NCBI RefSeq assembly: GCF_047511655.1
Contig: NC_133397.1
Span: 10,255,501 to 10,319,500 of the forward strand
From: Castor canadensis
Taxonomy: Eukaryota > Chordata > Mammalia > Rodentia > Castoridae
DNA length: 64,000 bases
Direction of reading: 5' to 3'
Below, piece by piece: positions 1-9,400 of this stretch; position 1 is the first letter of the stretch, and each line of letters begins with the position of its first letter. The notes beneath the pieces are model-generated. The model saw only the letters and a program-made list of their open reading frames with translations, searched no databases and was not told the DNA's origin. The translations under genes and the position numbers were made by a program.

Positions 1-1250
1 TTACTCACACTTGGATCTTTAACACCCAGCACAGGGCCTAGCTTATAGTAAGCCTTCATAGATTTCCTGGAACAGCAAATACAATTCTAAAGCAATCACG
101 TGAGGTGAGCAGGGCTTGTGTTTAATGAGTCTCATTTTACAGATGAAGAAACAGTGACCCAGAGAGGAAAAAATATCTCCGGACTCAATTTCCTCTTGAA
201 ATCAGAGGCCAGGGGAAGAACACAGGTCTCCCCAAACTCTAATTCTAAGTAAAACTCCGTGGGTGGTCACCCAACAAAGGCAGCCAGAAAACTTTCCTTA
301 CGTTGCCTGAGGGCTGCTCTTGACCCTGGTCAAATGTCTTCCTGGGGTCCGACTGGAGTATGGGTCCTACTCAGGCTTTGGTCATGGGGCTAGCCTAAGG
401 GACTCATCCCTCTGTGGGATTAAGCCCTAAACAAAAGGCAGGTTTGTGTGTAAAAGAATGTGAGAGTGCCAAGAAGCATCTTCTTTTCAGACTCTATGCT
501 CTAGGCTACCCAGCTATACAACCAATGTTCTCTCTCCATCTCTGGCCAACGTGACTCTGTTGTCCCATGTGAGCACAATTACAAACAATTTTCTTTCTCA
601 ATCAAAAGTGAAATAGGCAGTAAATCTTCCTGACTAAAAGATGTACTGGGTAAAAGCGCGCAGGTTTCATAAACATGTCAACAGCCCTTTGCCAGCCAGA
701 TCTTGGCCTTGTTTTTAAAGTTTTCCCCCTCTAGATTGGTCCTCATATACCAAGATGCACGAGGGAAGGGCAGGGGGCCAAATTCTAAAGCCCGGGTGTA
801 AGCCCGATTGTGAACTTTCCTCCTGTGTGCCTGACCAAGCCATTGGTCTGGAACCTTGCCAGGAAGCTGAGAAGGAGCTGGAGGTGAAAGTGCAGACTTC
901 ACCTGATTCCAGCATGAAAGGATTTCTGGTACTCCTGCTGGGGTAGGATTGGTGAAGCCCAACACCCTGGCTATGAGTCAACAGTGCTTGCCGGAGGTGT
1001 GTGTACAAAGGTGGATCTCCTCCAGCCTCCAAGGCCCTCTGGACCCTGCTCGGAGAGGAAAGGATCACCGATTAAGTTTGTTCTGAGTCAAAAAGATGCT
1101 GAAAATACTGGAAGCCCACGCTGGGGGTGGGCGGGCGATGATAGCTACTAAAAGGCAGCAATAGATTTCTGTTTAAACGAGGGGAGTCCTTGGAGAGATA
1201 TAACGAAACGAATTCTGGAAACTCCAGGCAGCGATACTAATGGAAGCACA
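1..1250. other. upstream intergenic DNA
   Basis: No gene is supported here. Bases about 20-65 and 120-200 resemble eroded pieces of ancient mammalian MIR/L2-class repeats (phrases such as CATTTTACAGATGAAGAAAC). Open frames in this stretch are short, overlap on both strands and have no recognisable similarity. CpG density rises from about 1250. Confidence 0.6.
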
Positions 1251-1639
1251 TTCTTCAGAAAGAGGAAAGCCGCTCGCGCAGTGCAAGCTCTGAGCAGAGG
1301 CCCTGGTGCTCCGAGGACGCCTGCCTGGCTTTGGGGGGAAAAGCACGAGCTGGGTCTGAAGAAGTAGACCTGACGCGGCCGGGCTGGGGTTGGGGTGAGG
1401 AATCGATACCCCCGCGTCTGCACCTCCACAGCCGTCCTTTAACAGGGCTCGCAGTATAGCCAGGCGTGCAGCAGTGCCCCGAGCCGCGGAAGGATATCGC
1501 ACTGTGTTTACCTCTCCGAACCCCGCCAACCAGGGGCGAGGCCAGCGCCGGCGCCCCCGGCCGGGAGCTGCAATGGCAGTGGCGACCGCCCGCGCCGCCG
1601 ACTGGCGCGGGAAGCCGTCCGCGGACTGGCAGCAGAGAG

Positions 1640-1970
1640 ACTGATTGATGGGCGCCCGGTTCAATGACAGGGGCCCGGGCGGGGGCGGGGCGGGGCCTTG
1701 CTCCGGGCCGAGCCAGTCGCGGGTGCGGTTGGGGGGGCGGGGACTCCGTGGAAATGTGTCGGTGACATTGAATGGGGAGACCGAGTGCGAGCCAGGCGCG
1801 CGCGCGCGCGCACACACGCGCACACAGCCCCGCTCGCTCCGAGATCCCCGGCCACGTAAGTAACTATTAATACCGCCTCGCCAGGAGCTGCGGGCGTGCT
1901 GAGCGCTGGGATTGGCCTTGGACACCGTCGGCCATCCCCTTTAAATTTTAAATACACAGTCCTCTCTTAC
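1640..1970 (+). promoter_or_regulatory. TRIB2: candidate TRIB2 core promoter region
   Basis: Seen directly: a cluster of GC boxes (GGGGCGGGGCGGGG-type, 1678-1697), inverted CCAAT motifs (ATTGATGG near 1643 and GGATTGG near 1910), and a TATA-like TTTAAATTTTAAAT run at about 1940-1953. The spacing allows initiation either near the GC boxes or about 25-30 bases after the TATA-like run, near 1970. The exact start site cannot be read from the sequence, and dispersed initiation is usual in CpG islands. Confidence 0.45.
1796..1826. repeat. alternating purine-pyrimidine (CG/CA) tract
   Basis: Thirty-one bases alternate strictly between purine and pyrimidine: (GC)n passing into (CA)n with an internal CGCG. 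This is the classic composition for Z-DNA formation, and it lies inside the presumed promoter. Confidence 0.8.
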
Positions 1971-2290
1971 CTCTGGGTGGCAAGGAAAAAAATAAAAGAA
2001 GAAGAAAAGCCGTCAATTTTTTTCTCCTAAACAAACCCCCGCCGGGCAATTTGGGTTCAGGGCAGGGGGAGACGGAGTGATTGCAAATTATTCCAAGACA
2101 AGATCAGTTCTCCCGTGGAAAAGGAACGTCGCGGGTTTGCAGGGCCGGGGAAGCATCCCCTTCCAGCACCCGCAGGACCCCCCGGAAGCTTGTGCCGGGG
2201 AAATCGGGGACCATTGATCTGCCCAGGTCCCCGAACGCACTTCTTGCTTCTTTCGGAGGAAGATTCCGAACGCGAGCGAGCGGCGACAGT

Positions 2291-2305
2291 ATGAGCCAGT
2301 GCTGA
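2291..2305 (+). other. minimal upstream ORF in the TRIB2 leader (4 codons)
   Basis: ATG at 2291 opens the frame MSQC and stops at 2303-2305. The ATG is preceded by CGACAGT. If the transcript starts upstream, this is the first AUG a scanning ribosome meets. A reading frame this short usually permits reinitiation downstream. Confidence 0.4.
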
Positions 2306-2420
2306 GCTGCGCGCGCGGGCCAAGCCCTGGGCTTTGTCGCGGTACCTGCGCCCGGCCCGCGCCGCAACTCTGCCCAGTTTTTGCAATCTTTTGTTGGCAG
2401 CGCGGACCGCTCCAAGTTAA

Positions 2421-2516
2421 ATGCTCCCTTGCTATTTTTCTTTTTTTGTGTTTAATTTTTGGAGAGCTCTTGCGATCTTGGAAAAGCCTCAGACGCCATC
2501 TACAGTTAAAACGTAG
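2421..2516 (+). other. 31-codon upstream ORF in the TRIB2 leader
   Basis: ATG at 2421 opens a 31-codon frame ending with TAG at 2514-2516. The peptide is hydrophobic and aromatic-rich near its start (MLPCYFSFFVF). The ATG lies in weak context (T at -3). There is no evidence that it encodes a functional peptide. It could lower translation of the main frame. Confidence 0.35.
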
Positions 2517-3103
2517 GTAACTGCCCTCTCCGGCACCCCTCCTTCCACGCCCCCCACCCTTTCCACCAAAAAAGGGGGTGCAGCGCGGATTCTGGTTGCC
2601 GTGTGTCGCGAGCCGGTAGACCCGTGCTTATTTCCTTTTTCTTTTTGTTTGGTTTCTTAACGCGTGGAGACCGAGCCGCCGCCGTGCGCTCCCAGAAGAC
2701 CGCACAAACTACAGCAGGGCTCCTCCGCCCCGTCTGCGGCTCAGAAGGCTGCCTGGGGATCGCTCGGGGAACCCGGCGCCGCAGCTCCCCACCTTAGCAG
2801 TCCGGTTACTCATCTAGATCCACGTTGGGAAAAGAGAGACTGAGAAACTAAAAAGTGCGGGGATTCTGCTCCTCGCTGGCTGCTTTGGGGTAACAAAAGG
2901 ACCCGATTGCCTGCAGACCGAGCACCCCCGGGAGTCGGGCTTGGAGCAGACGAGGTGCCCAGCGGCGCCCGCCCATCTGGGGGCTTCTAACTCTTTCTCC
3001 ACGTAGCCCCCCGCCCATCCCCTCCCGTCTCGTTCCCTTTTTAAATCCGTGGCATCGAGGCGCCTGCAGCCGCACTCGTCCGCGACTCATCTCTCCAGCA
3101 GGG

Positions 3104-3126
3104 TTTTTTTTTTTTTTTTTTTTTTT
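3104..3126 (+). repeat. 23-T homopolymer in the TRIB2 leader
   Basis: An uninterrupted run of 23 T lies between GCAGGG and GTCGTG and ends 22 bases before the TRIB2 start codon. In the mRNA this is a U-tract that could bind pyrimidine-tract proteins. Homopolymers this long are prone to length polymorphism and to sequencing error. Confidence 0.9.
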
Positions 3127-3148
3127 GTCGTGTGCGATCCTCACACTC

Positions 3149-3418
3149 ATGAACATACACAGGTCTACCCCCATCACAATAGCGAGATATGGGAGATCGC
3201 GGAACAAAACCCAGGATTTCGAAGAGTTGTCGTCCATAAGGTCCGCCGAGCCCAGCCAGAGTTTCAGCCCGAACCTTGGCTCCCCGAGCCCGCCCGAGAC
3301 TCCGAACTTGTCGCATTGCGTTTCTTGCATCGGGAAATACTTATTGTTGGAACCTCTGGAGGGAGACCACGTTTTTCGTGCTGTGCATCTGCACAGTGGC
3401 GAGGAGCTGGTGTGTAAG
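3149..3418 (+). CDS. TRIB2: TRIB2 coding exon 1: N-terminal region and start of pseudokinase domain
   Basis: Encodes residues 1-90 of Tribbles pseudokinase 2, from [20 protein letters not shown] to ELVCK. The N-terminal ~60 residues are a low-complexity Ser/Pro-rich tail. The pseudokinase fold begins at about residue 61 ([13 protein letters not shown]). The glycine-rich loop is degenerate and lacks GxGxxG, as expected for Tribbles. The exon ends with Lys90, the counterpart of the ATP-contacting beta-3 lysine of true kinases. The donor AAG/GTAAGG at 3418/3419 leaves phase 0. I chose ATG 3149 because it reproduces the known N-terminus; the in-frame TTG at 3125 is not a start. The Kozak context is weak (C at -3, A at +4). 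Confidence 0.97.
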
Positions 3419-6400
3419 GTAAGGAGCCCGGCGTTTGCTTGTGCTTTTTGTCTTTTGAAAAGGTTTCTCGGCCCTTTGCAAAGGGCCTGAGGGGGCGGGA
3501 GGTCGCTGAGCCCTCGAGTCTAAGGGAGGGAGATTCACAGCATAATTATCTGTGGCCTTGTTAAGTGGGTTTGTTTATTTGTGTGTCCTTGTTCCACTAG
3601 TTGCGAAGTTTTTAGATCGTTTGAGACAATGGGGCGGGTTGCGGCGGGGGCGTTTTGGGGAGCACCCGGGCGGGGCGGGCGGCGGGACGGCGAGGGGTCC
3701 CGACACGCGTGCTCCTCGAGGCTGGTGGAGCTCCCGTGCGCGCGGCGGGGTCCTGCTGCCCAGGGGATTTCGCTCTAGGTCGAGCCCCCTCCCCTCCCAA
3801 GGAACTAGGGAATCCCCCGCGCGTTTTTAAGAGCTGATGACTTGGTTCCTTTAGCAGCCATTGTTCTTAGCAGCGTGCAGGTGTTAAACCTTTGTTCCGA
3901 AGGTGCCCTTTAAAAGACACACACAGAGGTGTCCCCTCTGGTTAGGTCCTGGGGCCCAGCACCGGGAAGGAGTTTACAAAGACCTTTCTTCTGCCTGGAG
4001 CTTGGAAAGGAGGGCTAGGGTGGGAGCGGGCCACCAGTGCACCTTTGGGTGAACAGTGAATCCTCTGGGTCTTTCTTGTCTTGGTGCCTTCTCATCTCTA
4101 GACTCTCTGCCTGCAGGTCCTCCTTCCGCCAATTCCTACTTCCCCTCCCCCTCAACACACCTTTGCCTGTAAGGTTGGGAGTCTCCAGTGCTAATATGGA
4201 GGTGGACACTTCGGTTACCCTGAACAGTGGCTTGGTTTTTGTGTACGTGTCTGTGTGTCTTTGTGTGCACTCACAGGGCACAAGAAAGGGGATGAGGAGG
4301 GGAATTGTTGCAAAAAAAAAAAAAAGACTACAATAGAGCACAGAATTGGGTATAGGTCAAGAATTCCTTGTCACTTAATTTTAGATTTGCTCACAATTTC
4401 TTTTGGGGGCAGGGGGAGAAGGGATCCATGCTGCCTTTGAAATGGGTGCTGTGCACAGCAGTGTTAGAACCACAGACTGGGTTGTGGAATAGCCTCAGAT
4501 CATACTGGATTGGAGTGTTTCACTGCAAAAACTGGGTTAGTGGAGATGTCAGGTCAGTTTTGTGATTGATTGTTCAGTTCAGACTTTAGGGGAAGTCGGA
4601 ATTGCTTTTTGCATATACTGAGCATTTGGTATTTTGCATCTTTTCCAAGTTACTGAGACCAGAGCGGCTATGCCCAGTTAACCAAAATTCAGTAGGCAAC
4701 TCAGAGTGGGATTGGATTCTCAGAAGTCCTGCAAGGTTGCACAATAGGACAGTCATCCTTTAAGATGAATGAGTTCCACAGAGCTGCCACTCTCCTATAA
4801 AATGTGCACAGTTCCCAGCAGTGCGCATTTTCCCTCCTTTTGCTCAACTCCAGTACAGAATTTTAATATTTTTCAAAGGCTGTAGATGCTTTTAAGTAAA
4901 GAGACTGCAGCCAAATTCTCCAGGAGCATCTTGCTATTATTTCTTTGTTTAAAATCAAGATGACTCTGGCCTCTGCTCTTTCTTTCTCCCTTCAGATCCT
5001 TCAAGACATATTTCACTGTGGGCTGACCTTACAGTGGCATTTGCAGGCTTGCTCTCTGGCCTAAAACTGTACTTAATCTGCTGGTTTAGTTATTGCAAAG
5101 AGTGAATCAGCCCCTCACCAATTACAGTGTGGCTGCAAGTGGATTAAGTGCAGTATCATTGTTCTGCTTGACAGAGGTCATCCCTTTAAGACACAGCAGC
5201 TTCTGTTTTCCTGCCTCCTTGCCAGAGGTGATATGGATGACTTCTTCTGCAAGCATAGCTGTGTATATCCTAGGAAGCTCCAAATGAGTTTTTTAAGGCT
5301 GCTTCTATGAACTGCCCTGAAACATTGCTGGCTTTAGCTTACTTCAAGGCTCACTGAAATCTACACATTGAGTCAAGTTGCTTTTGATGTCTTAGAATAG
5401 GGTTCCTGTTTCCTACCTTTATGTTGGCCCAAGGAAAAAAAGTCTGCAAAAGCAGATCAAATATAAAAATGCTGCTTAATATAAAGGGCTGAATAGAGAG
5501 ATGCATAAGACACTGCTTTCGGGAGAGAGAGATTCCAGAGGCATTTAAACAAAATAATCCAGCCTGTTTATTGTCTCCATGTGCTACTTTGGCTAAGCAA
5601 ATGAAGGAAGGACCTTGGGGGGTCTTTAGCTGTATCGTTTTCACAGAAATGCTGGTAGCTACTGTGCAGACTGACATAATTATTATCTTGGCAGAATGGT
5701 CATTTTTTTTTTTTTGCAAACGTTATTAAACGTACCCTAATCTGAGTGCCTTATCTGAACTGTCACCTTATATAACTAAGACTCCAAATTAAACATTTAA
5801 AAAAAGCTGGCAACCAGACTTGTGGCTTGATTTTACTCTTGAAGGTGATGGTTTAAATACCAATCCAAGCCCATAAATGCCTGTTAAATCTACTAATAAA
5901 AGTTTAGTTCCTTCCCATTTGGGAAAACCTAAGTACCTCTTTTATTTTTCATTCTCTGTCCACCATCTTGGAATTTGGTCTCTTCCACAAAGGGTATGTC
6001 TACATTTTGAAGCGCTCATGAATGGGTTTGATTTCTTTTTTTAATTTAATTCTTTGTTCATTTGGTGTTTCAGCATTGGGGCAGGATAATAGACTGAACC
6101 AAAGGCACCTTTTATTTTATTTTTTTTAAAGGCAACTGGAAACAGGAAGTTATTTTATAAATAATCATAAATGTAGGCTCTGGTGACAGAATGCACAGCC
6201 TAGTGCTTCAGAGCAGGTCAGTCATGCTCATCATATAAGGCAGCCTGCTGACATTCACCACGGCAAAGCATTTATTCCTCTATGAAATTTCCAAGGCCTG
6301 CCCCGTTCTGCTGCCTGCAGACTGGGTGTTAAAGTTGACTCAAGCATTTCAGGTTCCTAATTGAACAGGCCTCTGAGGTCACTGCTCTGAGGTCATCATG

Positions 6401-7120
6401 TGACAGTATCAGGGTGTGATTTGTGGTCTCTGGAGAGGGTGAAGTATTCATTCTTAAATTCTAGGGTGTAGTGGCAGCAGCTGTGCTGCTTTCCTCAGAT
6501 GCCTCATTATGGTTCATTCACAACGTTACTGTTAACTTTGCTTCCTCAGCCCCAGTTAGCACCAGCCCCCTTGAGGTGCTCATCGTCTCTGTTTGACTCA
6601 CAGATTTTTTTTTTTTTTTTAATGCTTAGAGTAACTGAACTCCTGGATTCTTAAATTGCAGGCTGTGTTCCTGAATGGGCTTCAGAAGGCCTAGGGATCT
6701 CTTCCAGAGAATCTTGTATTGTGCATGCGTTTGAGAACGGTCCTTGTCTGGCGACAGAGCTTTTATCAGATTCCCTAGTGGGAGGGATCCGGGAGGGATT
6801 ACAGAATCTGTGTCCTGTGTTTATTTCATGAAGAAGGAGAGAGGTCCCATCCAAATTAGAGGTGGCCCAGTCAGGATGAAGGAGGCCAGGCCAGGCCAGG
6901 TCAGTGATTTTCTTTTCCAGCTTTTTTCCTGCCACAATGCAAAATGATGACCACAGGAAGTATGTCTCACTGACAGGCGATTTGGAAAGCTCAGTGACTT
7001 TGTACCCATGAATTGCTAGCAGAGTGCCCCTTTGCCGGTGCACACCCCCATAGGCAGTTCTTACCCACATTTCTGGAAAGCAAGATAAACCACATTCCAA
7101 ACCTCAGGCACTGGTATTCC

Positions 7121-7240
7121 TTTTTTTTCTTTTTTGATTTTTATTGAAACAGGGTCTCCCTGTGTAGCCCAGGTTTGTCTTCAACTCTTGATCCTCCTGC
7201 CTCTGCCTCCTGCATGCTGGGATTACAAGTCTGAGCGCTC
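7121..7240 (-). mobile_element. B1-type SINE (7SL-derived), antisense
   Basis: On the + strand the element reads poly-T, then ATTGAAACAGGGTCTCCCTG, GCCTCTGCCTCC and TGCTGGGATTACA. This is the complement of a rodent B1/Alu-family unit with its A-tail to the left. The element is monomeric and lacks an ID partner, unlike the composite SINEs later in the window. Confidence 0.85.
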
Positions 7241-7499
7241 TGATTCAGTACAGAGCTTGAAATGAACGAAAGTGCTCCTTTCCAATCAAGAGCTCTCTGT
7301 AGGGTTAATTTCTCTTAGATCTGTTTCAAAAGGTATTGATGGTGCACTTTCTTTTTAAGCAATGGTGAGGTGGCGTTTCACAGGCTAATTCTGATTCATA
7401 GAAAATCATTGCATAACTGCTTCATTGACTTAGATGTCTGTGGAGGGAAGAAATAAGCCAGCCTGCTTCCCTGTTGAGAAGGGCTGAGTCTTATACCTA

Positions 7500-7640
7500 G
7501 CTCTGCCACTGGGGGGCAGGAATTTGGGCTTGGTCTCTGAGCCTCAGTTTCCACATCTGTGAAATGAATGCCTTAAATTTAGAGAGCTGTTAGGTAAAAT
7601 CTAGATATTTAATGTATTAATTGCTAATAAGTTATGTAGA
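7500..7640 (+). repeat. MIR-like ancient SINE fragment
   Basis: CTCTGCCACT, then GAGCCTCAGTTTCC and CATCTGTGAAATG follow the MIR core order. The element is eroded and its edges are uncertain. Confidence 0.6.
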
Positions 7641-8026
7641 GCTCGTTGGTGTGCCTTTTGTTCCTTTATTTGACGGTAGTGTTGTCTATGTTTCTTAGGG
7701 GTCTGTCACTGTCTGATTTTGCCTTACTCTGTAAATAGGGAATTGGGCTACAGGGAAGAATAAAATTTACCATTTGTATAGTACCTTCATTTTCTCACAG
7801 GCTTCTCCCTCCACTGTAAGTCAGGTTTCATTTGTCCATTGTACATATTGAGGACTTGGAGGCTCAGCGAGGTTTAAAGACTTGTTCAATACTGCACAGC
7901 TGGTAGTGGGTCTGAGTCCGAATGCTCTCTGTTATCTCATGAACGCAAGCCTATGGGAGGTATCCACATTCTGCCATAGATTTGTAGGAGGAGTGTCTAA
8001 CTCAGCTCTTGTTAATCCTGTCCTAG

Positions 8027-8319
8027 GTGTTTGAGATCAGCTGCTACCAGGAGTCCCTGGCCCCGTGCTTTTGCCTGTCTGCCCACAGCAACATCAACCA
8101 AATCACGGAAATCCTCCTGGGGGAGACCAAAGCCTATGTGTTCTTTGAGCGGAGCTATGGAGACATGCACTCCTTCGTCCGTACCTGCAAGAAGCTGAGG
8201 GAGGAAGAGGCAGCCAGACTGTTCTACCAGATCGCCTCAGCCGTGGCCCACTGCCACGACGGGGGGCTGGTGCTGCGTGACCTCAAGTTGAGGAAATTCA
8301 TCTTTAAGGATGAGGAGAG
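8027..8319 (+). CDS. TRIB2: TRIB2 coding exon 2: pseudokinase N-lobe to catalytic-loop region
   Basis: Encodes residues 91-187 and the first two bases of the Arg188 codon, starting [13 protein letters not shown]. It covers the alpha-C and hinge segments ([15 protein letters not shown]), the alpha-E helix ([20 protein letters not shown]) and the catalytic-loop counterpart LRDLKLRKF (residues 173-181). In that loop the kinase HRD has become LRD, while Asp175 and Lys177 remain. The acceptor is TCCTAG/GTGTTT; the donor GAGAG/GTAAGT at 8319/8320 splits codon 188, which exon 3 completes. The frame is open throughout, and residue 93 is Glu where I remember Asp in human, a conservative change. Confidence 0.97.
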
Positions 8320-9319
8320 GTAAGTGAGGCTTAGTCAGGTGCAGACACACGTGCTATGAAGGCTGGTCCTGGCCTGGCATGTGAGAGACTGGAAGGAGCA
8401 CTTTTTGCTGCCTCTTGTCCAGGTGGGAGGACAAACAGGAGACTATTTCAATGTGTAGGTGCTCTTGGAAAATAAGTAACCATTACTCCATATGTGTCAT
8501 CACATGTCCAAAGGACAGGTGCTGTGCCCTGGGGAAGGTTTGTGGATTGGTGTCATGAACTCTGAAGGTGGCCGCTCACCAGTATGCCATTTTCTATGTC
8601 ACTAGGGCAGGATTTTGAAGATTCTATACCATCAGAATTGTCTAGAATCAGTTGTTTATAATTCATTCACTTCTTTAACAGCTGTTTCCTGGGCATATAT
8701 TATGTATGAATCATAGTTCATTATACTGTGAATATCAAGATGAATTAGATACTGACCAGACCCAGAAAGGAGGTGTTATAGGCTTTACCTAGAAGTAAGT
8801 CTGGGTCCTGTGAGAACTGGGGTGAGGGCATATTAGTTCCAACTAGAAGTCCTCAAAGGGCTAAGAAAGGTTTGATAGAAACTAAGGCTTGGAAGAGGAC
8901 TATATTATGGGAAGAGGGCAGTATAGGTAGGATTGGCCTTCTAAGTAAGGAAGTTGCACCATGGGGAAGATCGTGGTCATCTCAGGAGACAGCTGCACTT
9001 GACATTGAGCTTCTGGGTTCCAATGATGACTCTGTGATTAACACCTTCATTCTGCTGGGGCCCTGCTTTCTCTTCCGGCTGACTGTGATTGAGCTACTTT
9101 TTAAGAAGGTGCTTTTTTTAGAGGGATGGAGGCAACAAATTTATACTCATTGCTCCAAGAATTATTGAGGAAGCTTTACTTACCTGAGCTCATGGATTCT
9201 TATGGCTGCCTTGGTCATCCTCATCCCCTGCTGGAAAAGGGGGTCTGTGAAGTAGAGGACCCATAGTCACAAAGCCATCAAAGTTCTCAGCTAGGACCAT
9301 CTGATGGTGGAGCCAGGAC

Positions 9320-9400
9320 ACTTCATTCATTCACTCACTCTGCAAACTTTTCTTCAGTACCTTCTGTGTGCCTGGAACAGAGCTAGTGGTCAGATCTTTC
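9320..9400 (+). repeat. ancient mammalian repeat fragment (MIR/L2 class)
   Basis: TTCATTCATTCACTCA followed by CCTTCTGTGTGCCTGG matches the common 'attcattca...tgtgccaggcac' phrase of old mammalian repeats. The family is not certain. Confidence 0.45.

Larger units (their letters stand above)
1970..3148 (+). other. TRIB2: TRIB2 5' untranslated region (start approximate)
   Basis: The GC-rich leader precedes the start codon at 3149. Its left boundary is inferred from the candidate promoter. A long 5' UTR fits what I recall of mammalian TRIB2 transcripts. Only two ATGs occur between about 1900 and 3148: 2291 (4-codon frame) and 2421 (31-codon frame). None occurs in the last ~630 bases except the true start. 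The leader ends with a 23-T run (3104-3126) followed by 22 bases and the start codon. Confidence 0.6.
1250..3840. promoter_or_regulatory. TRIB2: CpG island covering the TRIB2 promoter, 5' UTR and coding exon 1
   Basis: The stretch is strongly GC-rich with abundant CpG dinucleotides, in contrast to the AT-balanced, CpG-poor sequence on both sides. It spans the presumed start of transcription, the leader, coding exon 1 and the first ~400 bases of intron 1. CpG-island promoters of this size are typical of developmentally regulated or broadly expressed mammalian genes. The boundaries were judged by eye. The absence of stops in several frames is a consequence of the base composition. Confidence 0.85.
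3419..8026 (+). other. TRIB2: TRIB2 intron 1 (4.6 kb)
   Basis: Bounded by GTAAGG and a pyrimidine-rich CTGTCCTAG acceptor. The first ~400 bases are still CpG island. The rest holds a poly-A run (4313-4325), a poly-T run (6606-6620), an antisense B1 (about 7121-7240) and a MIR-like fragment (about 7500-7640). I see no additional exon. Confidence 0.9.

Noticed and set aside
1173..1925. 250-residue open frame on the - strand in the CpG island
   Set aside because: Arg/Pro/Ala-rich, overlaps other stop-free frames, with no domain. GC-rich DNA lacks stop codons by chance.
3125..3148. In-frame TTG extension upstream of the TRIB2 ATG
   Set aside because: The known protein starts at the MNIHRS methionine, and TTG is not a usual mammalian start.
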